A stretch of DNA of 37,602 nt from Bacteroidota bacterium. Lineage in GTDB: Bacteria; Bacteroidota; Bacteroidia; Bacteroidales; F082. The stretch lies in contig JABMPH010000215.1 in the NCBI GenBank assembly GCA_013203805.1, positions 1-37,602 on the forward strand. Reading direction: 5' to 3'. Position numbers and translations under genes: made by a program. The notes under the pieces were generated by a model. The model searched no databases. It was not told the origin of the DNA and saw only the letters and a list, made by a program, of their open reading frames with translations. Below, piece by piece: positions 15,111-23,889 of this stretch. How positions within the stretch are numbered: position 1 is the first letter of the stretch; each line of letters opens with the position of its first letter.

Positions 15111-17063
15111 CTAAAAAGTGTTTGTTACAATTAGTTTTCTTTGGTAAACTTCATTACCAATAATCACGCTTAAAAAATAAATTCCTGATTTCAATCCCGA
15201 AACTTCAATTTCATTAGAGTTAACAATTATATTTTCCCTTTCGTAACAAAGTTTACCTGTCAAATCGAAAACACTTATACAAATAGATGTTGAAGGAAGA
15301 TACTGTTCAAATCTAAGATTGAAACTCCTTTTACTTGGATTGGGATAAACTTCAAACATTTCATTTTGCGATTCATTAACCCCAACAATAATACTCGGAT
15401 CCCAAATTGCATTTTTCAATATCCAACTATTTGGATCTATTTCAGCATATAATATGTCTTTGTTAAGCTCAAACGTGTAGCTTTTTGATTTATCGTCATT
15501 AATAACATTAATTATTGTATCGGTTCCATCTTCAAATTCAACTCCTATCTCCATGGGCATAATAAAAACTTCTCTCCACCCCATAATGCCCTGATTTTGA
15601 ACAACTACAACATCTAAATTTCCAGTGGTTCGATTGTACTCGTAATTATAATAATAAATAGGAAAACGTTCGTCATAAATCCATTGCTCAAAAAAGTAAT
15701 CCAGTTCTTCTCCGCTTACGTCTTCACAAATTGCCTGAAACTCATCTGTTGTTGCCAGCTTATACATAAAGCTATCATCATTGGCATAATCATAAATAAT
15801 ATCAAAGAAAACACTATCGCCAACTACTCCCCTAAGCATGTGTAACACATATGCGCCTTTATTATAAATTATTGGTTGGAAAACAGTATAGGGATTTGAA
15901 ACATCTTCCAAGTAAACTGTTCCCGCATCATAGAATTCAAAATTTTCCATGTATAACTGATATCCATTAAACCGGTACTCATTAAACAAGGCTTCAGCAT
16001 AAGATGCAAATCCTTCATTTAACCATCCATGATGCCATGTATGGCAAGTTATCATATCAGCAAACCATTGGTGAGCAAGCTCATGAACCGATACATATAG
16101 CCATGCAAGACTCATATTATTTGTAATGGTATTCGTTTGATTTTCGATTGCACCATAATACCCCAACTGTGTCATCGCATATTTCTCGTTAAGAAATGGA
16201 TATGGACCAAAAATATCAGTAAAAAAACCCATCGCCTCTGGCAATAATGCAACTCCTTCCTGAGCTGTTTCCATATGTGATTCGAAAACATAATAGTCGA
16301 TTGGGAAGCTGTAATCCACTCCTGTAAACGTATGCTGAAAATGATCATAATTTGAGATGGCAACCATTATATAATAAGGAACACAAGGGTAATAATGCCT
16401 CCATCTAAAAGTCTTTTTACCTCCATTAATTTCAATAGTATCGAGTAATCCATTCGACAAAGCAACAACAGTGATTGTTGATATAACGGTATCTTTAATT
16501 GTAATATCAATAAATGTTGAGTCGGATTTATCCTCAGTACCATCCTTACATGGCCACCATGTATGTGCCAAATAAGGTGTTGAAAGGGAGGCAATAATTA
16601 GTTCATTACCATCATGATTCTCATAACGTAAGCCTTTGTATCCTCCAGCTAGCACAGGTGCTCCCTGATAATAAACTGTAAATGAGATATCATCTCCCAC
16701 ATTATATGATGTCGACAGTGTGATTGTTAATACATTATCCACGAAAGTGTGTGATAATGCCGGATGTGAAATACTATCAATTGTATAAGCATTATCAAGA
16801 TCGAGTTTGAGTGATGATAATCCATTAATCATAGAAGTAATATGGTAGCTAACACTTCCGTTGATATAGGCTGAATCAAGGGCAATTTCAACATCCAAAT
16901 GATAAAACTTAACATCGATGGTTGTGTCGTTTGAGAGTATCATATCAACACTTCTTTCCTGAGCATGATTACTATGATCCCAGGCATGTGGATTAATCCT
17001 GGCATTTTGGCTATAACTAAACACTGTTAACAATGTCAATAAAGCAACTGATAAATATCTCAT
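15111..17063 (-). CDS. secreted M1-family metallopeptidase with T9SS sorting domain
   Basis: A 650-residue aminopeptidase-type gluzincin. Signal peptide at 1-18; N-terminal beta domain; substrate-amine motif GAIEN at 304-308 (usually GxMEN); zinc site HELAH at 327-331 with the third ligand Glu350 in WLNEGFASYAE. The C-terminal 85 residues (EVYPNPSKRSFNLRF, VFDLTGKL, LKSGIYFLSVIIGNEVYQRKLIV) are a type A sorting domain, which directs secretion through the type IX system and usually surface anchoring. It probably trims amino acids from extracellular peptides; a peptide transporter is encoded at 28176-29867. The catalytic Tyr should lie in the C-terminal half of the domain but I did not assign it with confidence. 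Confidence 0.9.
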   Translation of the reverse strand: MRYLSVALLTLLTVFSYSQNARINPHAWDHSNHAQERSVDMILSNDTTIDVKFYHLDVEIALDSAYINGSVSYHITSMINGLSSLKLDLDNAYTIDSISHPALSHTFVDNVLTITLSTSYNVGDDISFTVYYQGAPVLAGGYKGLRYENHDGNELIIASLSTPYLAHTWWPCKDGTEDKSDSTFIDITIKDTVISTITVVALSNGLLDTIEINGGKKTFRWRHYYPCVPYYIMVAISNYDHFQHTFTGVDYSFPIDYYVFESHMETAQEGVALLPEAMGFFTDIFGPYPFLNEKYAMTQLGYYGAIENQTNTITNNMSLAWLYVSVHELAHQWFADMITCHTWHHGWLNEGFASYAEALFNEYRFNGYQLYMENFEFYDAGTVYLEDVSNPYTVFQPIIYNKGAYVLHMLRGVVGDSVFFDIIYDYANDDSFMYKLATTDEFQAICEDVSGEELDYFFEQWIYDERFPIYYYNYEYNRTTGNLDVVVVQNQGIMGWREVFIMPMEIGVEFEDGTDTIINVINDDKSKSYTFELNKDILYAEIDPNSWILKNAIWDPSIIVGVNESQNEMFEVYPNPSKRSFNLRFEQYLPSTSICISVFDLTGKLCYERENIIVNSNEIEVSGLKSGIYFLSVIIGNEVYQRKLIVTNTF

Positions 17064-17275
17064 AATTATATAAATAAATTATGTTTAAAAACTCCACCGA
17101 AATCCAACAACACTATATTATTATGATTAAAAGCTTAATCTCTGGCTATTATTATTCTTATTTGAAGTAAAATCACTGTGTTTTTTATGTAAAGATATGC
17201 TAATATAATTTGCCATGAATGAATAATTTATCGTTTTTTCATAGTACTTTTATATCAAATTATTTGCCTGGGATT

Positions 17276-18784
17276 ATGAAAATTTTTAATGTTGACGAAA
17301 TACGCAAAGCAGATGCTTATACGATAGTACATGAGCCAATAGCATCAATTGATTTAATGGAAAGAGCATCAACCCAAATATTCATTTGGATTAAAGAACA
17401 TGTAAACAAAACCAACAAAATTCACATTTTCGCCGGACTGGGGAATAATGGTGGAGATGGGATTGCTCTTGGGCGCATGCTTGCAATTGAAGGTTATACA
17501 GTGATTGCAAATATTATCAGGTATTCTGCCAATATATCTGAGGACTTCCAAATTAACTATAATCGACTTCTGGAAATTTCGGAAATTACCATAACTGATA
17601 TCAACAAAGTAGATGATATTGGTGACATATCTTCCGATGATTTTATTGTTGATGCAGTTTTCGGATCAGGTTTAGCTCGTCCAATAATGGGGTTTATTGC
17701 TGAAGTGATTTCTAAAATAAACGATTCACAAGCTATAATAATATCAATTGATGTTCCTTCAGGACTTTACGCTGACGAAAGCTCTTTTTCCAAAAAAGGA
17801 GAAATTATTAAAGCTGATTACACTCTCTCTTTTCAATTTCCAAAACTTGCCTTCTTGCTTCCAGAAAATGATGTGTATGTAGGGAAATGGGAAGTCCTTG
17901 ATATTGGTTTGAATCAAAATTTTATCAACTCAACCAATACAAAAACCCATTTTGTCGTAGAAGAAGATATACGGCCACTATTAAAAGTCAGACCGAAATT
18001 TTCACACAAAGGTACCTTTGGTCATGCACTTCTGGTTGCCGGAAGTTACGGTAAAATGGGGGCAGCCGTTTTGGCGTCAAAAGCATGTTTGCGATCGGGA
18101 GTTGGTTTACTGCACACTCATATTCCAAAATCCGGCATACAGATATTACAAACAGCATCACCTGAAACCATGCTTAGTATCGACCGTTATGATAATTATT
18201 TCTCAGAAGTACCTGAACTGGAAATGTATAATGCAATTGGAATTGGACCAGGATTAGGGATGGAACACCAATCACAAATGGCAATGAAACTTTTGATTCA
18301 GAATACTACCTGTCCATTAGTTATTGATGCCGATGCTTTGAACATACTCGCAGAAAATCCCACATGGCTCGCATTTTTACCAAAAGGTAGTATACTAACT
18401 CCACATCCTAAAGAATTTCAGAGACTGGTTGGTGGCTGGAGTGATGATTTTGAACGTCTAGACAAACAAAAAAAACTAGCTCAAAAACATAATATTTATG
18501 TAATACTAAAGGGAGCAAATACTAGTATTTGTTTTCCTGATGGGCAATGCTTTTTTAACTCCACTGGAAATCCGGGAATGGCAACTGCAGGGAGTGGCGA
18601 TGTGCTTACCGGAATAATTACCGGACTTTTGGCCTCTGGCTATTCATCAGGTATTTCATGTATTCTTGGAGTTTATCTTCACGGATTATCGGGTGATATT
18701 TCTGCAGATGAAATTGGATATGAAGCTACAACTGCAATGGATATTATTGATAATATTGGTTTGGCTTTTAAGCGATTATATTGA
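17276..18784 (+). CDS. nnr: bifunctional NAD(P)HX epimerase / ADP-dependent dehydratase
   Basis: A 502-residue two-domain repair enzyme for hydrated NAD(P)H. The N-terminal epimerase (NnrE, YjeF_N fold) shows GLGNNGGDGIALGR at 54-67, VDAVFGSGLARP and SIDVPSGL. The C-terminal dehydratase (NnrD, ribokinase-like) shows KGTFGHALLVAGSYGKMGAA, GIGPGLG, VIDADALNIL, LTPHPKEFQRL, ILKGANT and the catalytic block GNPGMATAGSGDVLTGI. Both halves look complete. ATG 17276 gives the canonical MKIFNVDEIRKAD start; an earlier ATG at 17219 adds 19 unlikely residues. It is monocistronic and divergent from the M1 peptidase gene. Confidence 0.95.
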   Translation: MKIFNVDEIRKADAYTIVHEPIASIDLMERASTQIFIWIKEHVNKTNKIHIFAGLGNNGGDGIALGRMLAIEGYTVIANIIRYSANISEDFQINYNRLLEISEITITDINKVDDIGDISSDDFIVDAVFGSGLARPIMGFIAEVISKINDSQAIIISIDVPSGLYADESSFSKKGEIIKADYTLSFQFPKLAFLLPENDVYVGKWEVLDIGLNQNFINSTNTKTHFVVEEDIRPLLKVRPKFSHKGTFGHALLVAGSYGKMGAAVLASKACLRSGVGLLHTHIPKSGIQILQTASPETMLSIDRYDNYFSEVPELEMYNAIGIGPGLGMEHQSQMAMKLLIQNTTCPLVIDADALNILAENPTWLAFLPKGSILTPHPKEFQRLVGGWSDDFERLDKQKKLAQKHNIYVILKGANTSICFPDGQCFFNSTGNPGMATAGSGDVLTGIITGLLASGYSSGISCILGVYLHGLSGDISADEIGYEATTAMDIIDNIGLAFKRLY

Positions 18785-18900
18785 TAAAACTTTTGATCAA
18801 GCAATATTTGTAGAAGCGGGTAAAATTTATTATACATCAGGATGTCCTTGATAGTATTAATTAGAATTGATACAATGCCTTTTTCATAGCTTTTTCCCTC

Positions 18901-18917
18901 AAGCCGGGAGGGCTTTT
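18901..18917 (+). terminator. possible nnr terminator
   Basis: AAGCC-GGGAG-GGCTT followed by TT makes a short 5-bp hairpin with a brief T-run; CCCTC/GAGGG offers an overlapping alternative stem. It lies 117 nt past the nnr stop and is weaker than the other terminators here. Confidence 0.4.
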
Positions 18918-19091
18918 ACTTTCTAAGCTTTTGTTTCTATTCAGGTTTCGATAAAAATAGGCCGATCCAAATAAGGGCTAGCTATACAATTTTTAATATT
19001 ACAACACAATTCTTGAATATAAATTTACTAAAAATTTAAATCCTCCAAAATATGGGGTGATCCAAAACTTAGGATCAAAAATTGAGATCAT

Positions 19092-19126
19092 AAAAAAAGC
19101 CACTCCGAGTTATCAAAGTAGCTTTT
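19092..19126 (-). terminator. rho-independent terminator of groES
   Basis: Reverse-strand AAAAGCTACT, a 12-nt loop and AGTGGCTTTT make a 10-bp stem with one U-G pair, followed by further T residues, 20 nt past the groES stop. Confidence 0.75.
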
Positions 19127-19146
19127 CAAAGTTTTAGATGTTGATA

Positions 19147-19434
19147 TTATATCTCCTCTGTTTCAACAATCTTAGCCAACAGGTCAGCATATGGTAAATT
19201 CAGGAATTTGCCACCTTCAAATTCGAACTCTGTTCCTGAATATCTTTTGTAAAAAACAATATCACCAACAACAATACCCGGATTTTCAATATTTCCAATT
19301 GCTATCACTTTTGCATATTGTGGTTTTTCTTTTGCTGAGTCTGGAATAATTATCCCTGAAGCAGTCTTTTGTTCAGCTTTATCATCTGAGATGTCAAGTA
19401 GTACATTCTCATTTAATGGTTGTAATTCTTTCAT
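19147..19434 (-). CDS. GroES-like co-chaperonin, divergent, without adjacent groEL
   Basis: A 95-residue Cpn10-family protein. It keeps the opening strand LQPLNENVLLDI, the mobile loop EQKTASGIIIPDSAKEK that contacts GroEL through the hydrophobic III, and the closing GDIVFYKRYSGTEFEFEGGKFLNLPYADLLAKI. The roof region between them is short (IGNIENPGIVVGD). No groEL lies nearby in this window, and the sequence is more diverged than a normal groES, so it may be a second, specialised co-chaperonin. The gene upstream in the same direction, 61 bp away, encodes a thioredoxin-glutaredoxin fusion, which hints at a redox or stress setting. A strong terminator follows. Confidence 0.82.
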   Translation of the reverse strand: MKELQPLNENVLLDISDDKAEQKTASGIIIPDSAKEKPQYAKVIAIGNIENPGIVVGDIVFYKRYSGTEFEFEGGKFLNLPYADLLAKIVETEEI

Positions 19435-19495
19435 TTTCTTAAAGTTATATTTATTATTTTATATTTTGTTTCTTCGAATTTACCAATCGCCAAAA

Positions 19496-20080
19496 CTACT
19501 GAATATTTAGAAGTGCATTAATTTTGATTTTATCAAAGCCTACAATCATTTGTCCTCCAATGTCTGTTTGGGGTACACCTTGCTGACCACTCCTTCTCCG
19601 CATATTTTCAGCTGCCTTTTGATCTTTCGATACATCAATTTCCGAATAAGTTATTCCGTTGTTTTTTAAATGATTTTTTAGAGTTGTGCACCAACTGCAT
19701 GTAGGTGTTGAATAAACGGTTACTCGCTTTTGTTGTTTGCCGACGTTAGATTGTTTTGCTGAAAATAATGCACTCTCAAAAAGTGATTTGTAGTAACCAT
19801 CATCATTGCAGCCTTTAATTGTTCGCTCAAATTTATTACCCTTAAAAACTAACAACGTTGGCACCGATGTTACATTATATTCCATGTGAACATCTCTAAT
19901 AGTACTTACATCAACAGAAACAACATTAACTTCTACCCCACTCTTAATTACTTGTACAATGTTATTATAGCTACAATCACTGTTTTCTGAACCTTTTTTA
20001 TATAGCAGTACAAAGTTGCGATTGTTGTTATCCAATGATTTTTGTAATTCAGTATATGATTCAATGCTTCTTAACGACAT
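19496..20080 (-). CDS. thioredoxin-like / glutaredoxin fusion protein
   Basis: A 194-residue two-domain protein. Residues 1-108 have a thioredoxin fold with the cis-Pro segment VTSVPTLLVFKG, but the usual WCxxC is absent; only one Cys (Cys36, NSDCSYN) stands near that position. Residues 118-194 are a glutaredoxin with YSTPTCSWC (CSWC at 128-131) and the cis-Pro GVPQTDIGG, so the C-terminal half should be active. The first half may be a docking or substrate-selecting domain, or use Cys36 in a monothiol way. ATG 20080 is preferred over upstream in-frame codons. The GroES-like gene follows. Cytoplasmic, as no signal peptide is seen. Confidence 0.82.
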   Translation of the reverse strand: MSLRSIESYTELQKSLDNNNRNFVLLYKKGSENSDCSYNNIVQVIKSGVEVNVVSVDVSTIRDVHMEYNVTSVPTLLVFKGNKFERTIKGCNDDGYYKSLFESALFSAKQSNVGKQQKRVTVYSTPTCSWCTTLKNHLKNNGITYSEIDVSKDQKAAENMRRRSGQQGVPQTDIGGQMIVGFDKIKINALLNIQ

Positions 20081-20174
20081 AATTATTTTAATTAATGTAT
20101 GAATCATATATCAAAGCATATGCCATTTGAATACATATGAAAATGCTTCAATAAACCTGACAAAATTTCACGCT

Positions 20175-20618
20175 TTAATAAATATAGGGAATCAATTTAT
20201 AGGTTTTATTCTTGTATTCTGTGTAAGATGGAAAATGCGCAACCAGCTGCTTTTCTTCATACTGAATCTTAATCAATAATGTAATCAACAATATGGTGAA
20301 TGCTAGTAATCGATACCAGGAGAAATAATCAATAATAAGCGGAATTACAGCTATAATTTGGGCAATATACATTGGATGCCTTATAATTCGATATGGCCCG
20401 GATGTTATTAACTCACTATCTTTTTTAACGGTGGGTGTTATATTTACATTCCTTAATTTAACAATATAAATAGCATGGATTGCCAAAAATATACCTGTTG
20501 CCTCAACTAACATTCCTGCCGAATTATTTGAGATAACAGATGCACTAACTGCAATGAAAAACAAGCTGCACATTTGAAAAGTTACAAGTAAATATGGATA
20601 AAATTTTTTCACCTTCAT
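20175..20618 (-). CDS. isoprenylcysteine methyltransferase-like (ICMT/PEMT) membrane protein
   Basis: A 147-residue integral membrane protein with about four hydrophobic segments and the family's C-terminal SAM-binding pattern: GPYRIIRHPMYIAQII, then EEKQLVAHFPSYTEYKNKTYKLIP. Bacterial members methylate small or lipid substrates of mostly unknown identity; true prenylated-protein substrates are not expected. The start is ATG 20618 (MKVKKFYPYLLV). A longer frame beginning with TTG 20702 is rejected because that codon lies within a perfect TAACTTTG promoter element. Between promoter and start lies an 11-bp perfect inverted repeat, suggesting post-transcriptional control. Confidence 0.8.
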   Translation of the reverse strand: MKVKKFYPYLLVTFQMCSLFFIAVSASVISNNSAGMLVEATGIFLAIHAIYIVKLRNVNITPTVKKDSELITSGPYRIIRHPMYIAQIIAVIPLIIDYFSWYRLLAFTILLITLLIKIQYEEKQLVAHFPSYTEYKNKTYKLIPYIY

Positions 20619-20635
20619 TGGTATAAAGTATAAAT

Positions 20636-20697
20636 TGTTGGCTTTGAATAGGTTTCTAGTTGCAAGTAGAGAGAAAGTTCGATATCCAAAGCCAACA
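20636..20697 (-). promoter_or_regulatory. 11-bp perfect inverted repeat in the ICMT-like gene leader
   Basis: TGTTGGCTTTG (20636-20646) and CAAAGCCAACA (20687-20697) are exact inverted copies separated by 40 bp. The upstream arm begins where transcription from the TAACTTTG element should start, and the downstream arm ends 17 nt before the ATG at 20618. The RNA would therefore open with a long hairpin close to the start codon. The loop contains a near-palindrome around TTGCAA. Confidence 0.7.
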
Positions 20698-20699
20698 TG

Positions 20700-20707
20700 C
20701 AAAGTTA
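20700..20707 (-). promoter_or_regulatory. -7 element of the ICMT-like gene
   Basis: Reverse-strand TAACTTTG followed by C is an exact TAnnTTTG match and fixes ATG 20618 as the start. Confidence 0.55.
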
Positions 20708-20962
20708 CTAATAATGTGTAGAGAAAGTGAAAAATATGTAACTATTCATTCCCTTTGTATTCTTAATTCCCAATAATTAGAATAATTATTTCATACCTAA
20801 GTGCAAAAAAAATAGAATTGTTTTGTAATGATTTAGGATACATATTCTAAATTTCCCCAATCCTTTATTCCATGCGTTTTTCTCCTTTGATTTCCTTAAA
20901 CATCATCCAATAATAAGTCATTAAAATGTAAGTAAATTTTTATTAAAAAACTGCATAACAAA

Positions 20963-20993
20963 TTGTACTCATATTACTTTCTCAGTACATTTG
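20963..20993 (+). promoter_or_regulatory. promoter of the citrate lyase operon
   Basis: TTG (20963-20965), a 20-bp spacer and TACATTTG (20986-20993) match the Bacteroidota promoter consensus. The predicted leader to ATG 21021 is about 24 nt, which excludes the in-frame TTG at 20991. Confidence 0.75.
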
Positions 20994-21020
20994 TACGCTT
21001 ATTTATCCAAATATAATTAT

Positions 21021-22229
21021 ATGCAAAAAATAGGTATAGCTGGCAATCATGACGAAGGCACTAAGTCGGATTGCATGGTTCATTTTGAATTACTTACTGA
21101 GGGTGGGTTAAACATCGAGATAAAAAGCAAAGTTAAGGTATTATATGGTAAATCAATACTTAAACTAGCACATGAAATTCTATCTTATTTTGGTATTGAA
21201 AATGCCGAACTTATTATTGAAGATAGTGGTGCTGTTGATTTTGTTATTGCCGCACGAATTGAGGCTGCAATAAAAATGGTTATTGATACTGATAAAGAGT
21301 ATCTTCTACCTGCACTTGTTGAAAATCATAATTCAACAAAGAAAGATGATTTCCGATTTTCACGCCTTTACTTACCCGGCAATAGTCCTAAACTAATGCT
21401 AAACGCAGGGATCCATAAACCAAATGGATTAATACTTGATTTGGAAGATGCGGTTGCCCCGACAAAAAAGTTTGAGGCAAGGTTTGTTGTTAGAAATGCT
21501 TTAAGAAATCTGAACTTCTATGGAGCGGAACGTATGGTTCGCATAAATCAGGGCGAGAAAGGAATTGAAGATCTTGATTTTATAATACCACACTACGCAA
21601 ATCTCATTTTGGTTCCGAAATGTGAATCTGCCAAAGACCTCCAAGCAGTAAATAATAAAATTGAAGATATTAAGAAGAAATATAAACTTGAGCATGATGT
21701 ATGGCTAATGCCAATTATTGAAAGTGCCAAAGGTGTAATGCATGCCTATGAAATAGCACAAGCATGTAGTAACGTTTCATCTATGGCAATTGGTCTCGAA
21801 GATTATACAGCCGACCTGGGTACCATGAGAACCAAAGCCGGAACCGAGTCATTATTTGCCAGAAATATGGTTGCTACAGCGGCTATAGCTGCCGGAATCC
21901 AGGCAATTGATTCCGTTTTCTCTGATGTTGGTGACATGGAAGGATTAGCAGAAAATGTTCGTGCCTCAAAAGGATTGGGTTTTAATGGTATGGGTTGTAT
22001 TCATCCACGTCAAATTAGAGTAATACATGACAATTTTGCTCCTGAGCAAGTTGAAATTGAAAAAGCAAAAAAAATAGTTATAGCATTTAACGAGGCAACA
22101 GAAAAAGGATTGGGAGTAGTATCTCTAGGCTCAAAAATGATTGATGCACCGGTTGTTAAAAGAGCACAAAATACAATAACACTTGCAATTAATACAGGTA
22201 AACTTTGTAGTAATTGGTTAGATAATTAA
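21021..22229 (+). CDS. citrate lyase acyl-carrier (CitD) - beta subunit (CitE) fusion
   Basis: A 402-residue fusion of two normally separate subunits. Residues 1-92 resemble CitD, the acyl carrier protein: IGIAGNHDEG, then KSDCMVHFEL with Ser16 at the place of the phosphoribosyl-dephospho-CoA attachment serine, and IIEDSGAVDFVIAARIEAAI. Residues 118-402 are CitE (HpcH/HpaI aldolase fold): RLYLPGNSPKLM, LILDLEDAVAP, MPIIESAKGV, AIGLEDYTADLG and IHPRQI. Together with CitF downstream the complex would split citrate into acetate and oxaloacetate. The join is in frame with no stop or odd base composition, and the length equals the sum of the two subunits. Genes for CitC, CitX and CitG, needed to make and load the cofactor, are not in the window. 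Confidence 0.88.
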   Translation: MQKIGIAGNHDEGTKSDCMVHFELLTEGGLNIEIKSKVKVLYGKSILKLAHEILSYFGIENAELIIEDSGAVDFVIAARIEAAIKMVIDTDKEYLLPALVENHNSTKKDDFRFSRLYLPGNSPKLMLNAGIHKPNGLILDLEDAVAPTKKFEARFVVRNALRNLNFYGAERMVRINQGEKGIEDLDFIIPHYANLILVPKCESAKDLQAVNNKIEDIKKKYKLEHDVWLMPIIESAKGVMHAYEIAQACSNVSSMAIGLEDYTADLGTMRTKAGTESLFARNMVATAAIAAGIQAIDSVFSDVGDMEGLAENVRASKGLGFNGMGCIHPRQIRVIHDNFAPEQVEIEKAKKIVIAFNEATEKGLGVVSLGSKMIDAPVVKRAQNTITLAINTGKLCSNWLDN

Positions 22230-22262
22230 TTTGTAGCTATAACTTGATTTAAAGACATTAAA

Positions 22263-23825
22263 ATGAAAAAATACGATAAACTTGTAACAAATGCAGCAGG
22301 ACGAATTGTACCTACAATAATTAATGGAGAAGAACATATTCCTTTTAAAGGGGTAGGTAAACACAGGCCTACAGGTCGCCGTTACGGCCCAAAATTAGCC
22401 AGTTGTGCTGATTATCCCGATGATGGCAACAAAGAGGTAGAATCACTTAAGGTGGCTTTGCAAAAGGCTGGATTAAAAGATGGAATGACTATCTCTACCC
22501 ACCATCATTTTCGTAACGGAGATTTAATTGCAAATCAGATATTCGATATTGCTCACGAACTTGGAGTTAAAGATTTAAGATGGTACCCTTCAGCATCTTT
22601 CCCATGTCAGGAAGGTCTTATTAAATATCTTGAAGATGGTACAATAAACCGCATCGAAGGAAGCATGAATGGGCCACTTGGGAAATTCACTTCTGAAGGT
22701 GGAATGAAAGGATTAAGTATACTGCGATCACATGGTGGTAGGTACCAAGCTATTCAAGACGGGGAAGTAAAAATTGATATTGCTGTAATAGCGGCTCCAA
22801 CCGCTGACTTCTTTGGTAATGCCAACGGTGTAAACGGTGATGCCGCATGTGGATTGTTAGGTTTTGCTCTGGGCGACTCACAATACGCCGAAAGAGTAAT
22901 AGTTGTAACTGACAATCTTGTGCCCTTTCCATGTGTGCCTTGGCAAATTCATGGTAACTATGTGGATTATGTTGTTAAGGTTGATAAAGTGGGTTTGCCA
23001 GAAAGAATTATTTCAGGAACAACAGAAATCACAAAAAGCCCCGACAGACTATTAATTGCTGAATTAACTGCTGAGTTTTGTGAAAAAGCCGGCTTAATTT
23101 ATGATGGATTTTCATATCAGGCAGGAGCCGGTGGTACTGCCTTATCAATTGGTAATTATTTTGGCGAGATCCTTAGGAAAAACAATTGGAAAGCCCGATT
23201 TATCCGTGCTGGTAGTAACCAGTATCCAGTAGAAATGTTAGAAGAAGGTTTAGTTGAATACATCCTTGATGGTCAAACTTTCGACCTCGAGGGTGTACGG
23301 TCGATGCGCGAAAATCCAAATCATCTCGACACATCTCCTTTCACTTCATATAATTACCACAGTAAAGGTAATTTTGCACAGTTGGTTGATATTGTTGTGC
23401 TTGGTGCAACTGAGGTTGATGTTAATTTTAATGCAAATGTTGTAACCCATTCCGATGGTTATTTACTACATGGCATTGGGGGATGGCAAAACTGTTTGGC
23501 AGCAAAAACAACTATTATACCAATTCCATTATTCCGCGATCGCATTCCTGTTATTAGAGATGAGGTGACAACTCTATGTGCACCGGGCGAGATGATTGAT
23601 GTAATTGTAACTGAAAGAGGAATTGCAATTAATCCTTTAAGACAGGATTTGATTGAGAAAACCAAGGGTATGGGGCTACCAATTAAAACTATTCAGGAGC
23701 TTAAAGAAGAAGCTGAAGCGATTTGTGGTGTACCTGAAAAGATTGAATTAAGTGATGAAATTGTATCGGTTATTAAGTGGGTTGATGGCACTGTAATTGA
23801 TTCGGTAAGGAAGGTTATTGTATAA
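22263..23825 (+). CDS. citF: citrate lyase alpha subunit (citrate CoA-transferase)
   Basis: A 520-residue CitF, which swaps acetyl for citryl on the carrier-protein thiol. Family features: the N-terminal KYDKLVTNAAGRIVPTIINGEE, CADYPDDGNKEVESL, STHHHFRNGDL, EGSMNGPLGKF, THSDGYLLHGIGGWQNCLAAKTTIIPIPLFRDRIPVI and VTERGIAINPLRQDL near the end. Length is standard. It follows the CitD-CitE fusion by 33 bp, so both subunits come from one transcript, and a perfect 16-bp terminator stem follows. Only citDE-F is present; the usual citC-citX-citG neighbours are missing here. Confidence 0.93.
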   Translation: MKKYDKLVTNAAGRIVPTIINGEEHIPFKGVGKHRPTGRRYGPKLASCADYPDDGNKEVESLKVALQKAGLKDGMTISTHHHFRNGDLIANQIFDIAHELGVKDLRWYPSASFPCQEGLIKYLEDGTINRIEGSMNGPLGKFTSEGGMKGLSILRSHGGRYQAIQDGEVKIDIAVIAAPTADFFGNANGVNGDAACGLLGFALGDSQYAERVIVVTDNLVPFPCVPWQIHGNYVDYVVKVDKVGLPERIISGTTEITKSPDRLLIAELTAEFCEKAGLIYDGFSYQAGAGGTALSIGNYFGEILRKNNWKARFIRAGSNQYPVEMLEEGLVEYILDGQTFDLEGVRSMRENPNHLDTSPFTSYNYHSKGNFAQLVDIVVLGATEVDVNFNANVVTHSDGYLLHGIGGWQNCLAAKTTIIPIPLFRDRIPVIRDEVTTLCAPGEMIDVIVTERGIAINPLRQDLIEKTKGMGLPIKTIQELKEEAEAICGVPEKIELSDEIVSVIKWVDGTVIDSVRKVIV

Positions 23826-23835
23826 TACAAATCAT

Positions 23836-23878
23836 TAGGCGTAGTTTTCAAGCTTTTGGCGTTTGAAAACTACGCCTA
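23836..23878 (+). terminator. strong stem-loop after citF
   Basis: TAGGCGTAGTTTTCAA (23836-23851) and TTGAAAACTACGCCTA (23863-23878) form a perfect 16-bp stem with an 11-nt loop, 11 nt past the citF stop. The T-run after it is short (TTTT at 23881), but position and strength make it a likely terminator, possibly usable in both directions. Confidence 0.75.
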
Positions 23879-23889
23879 GATTTTGGCAA

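Larger units (their letters stand above)
18785..19146. other. 362-bp intergenic region between convergent nnr and groES
   Basis: No convincing coding sequence. It contains a short possible nnr terminator (18901-18917), a 6-bp inverted repeat TGATCC/GGATCA (19058-19063 and 19072-19077) and the groES terminator (19092-19126). The rest is plain AT-rich DNA. Confidence 0.7.
20619..21020. other. 402-bp divergent regulatory region between the ICMT-like gene and citDE
   Basis: No coding sequence. It holds the leftward leader hairpin (20636-20697) and promoter (20700-20707) of the ICMT-like gene and the rightward promoter of the citrate lyase operon (20963-20993). I see nothing definite in the about 250 bp between them. 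Confidence 0.7.

Noticed and set aside
20619-20702. Longer N-terminus of the ICMT-like protein from TTG 20702
   Set aside because: The TTG overlaps a perfect -7 promoter element, so it would not be in the mRNA; MKVKKF at 20618 fits the family length.
20991-21020. Start of the citDE fusion at TTG 20991
   Set aside because: The codon is part of the TACATTTG promoter element; ATG 21021 gives a CitD-like start.
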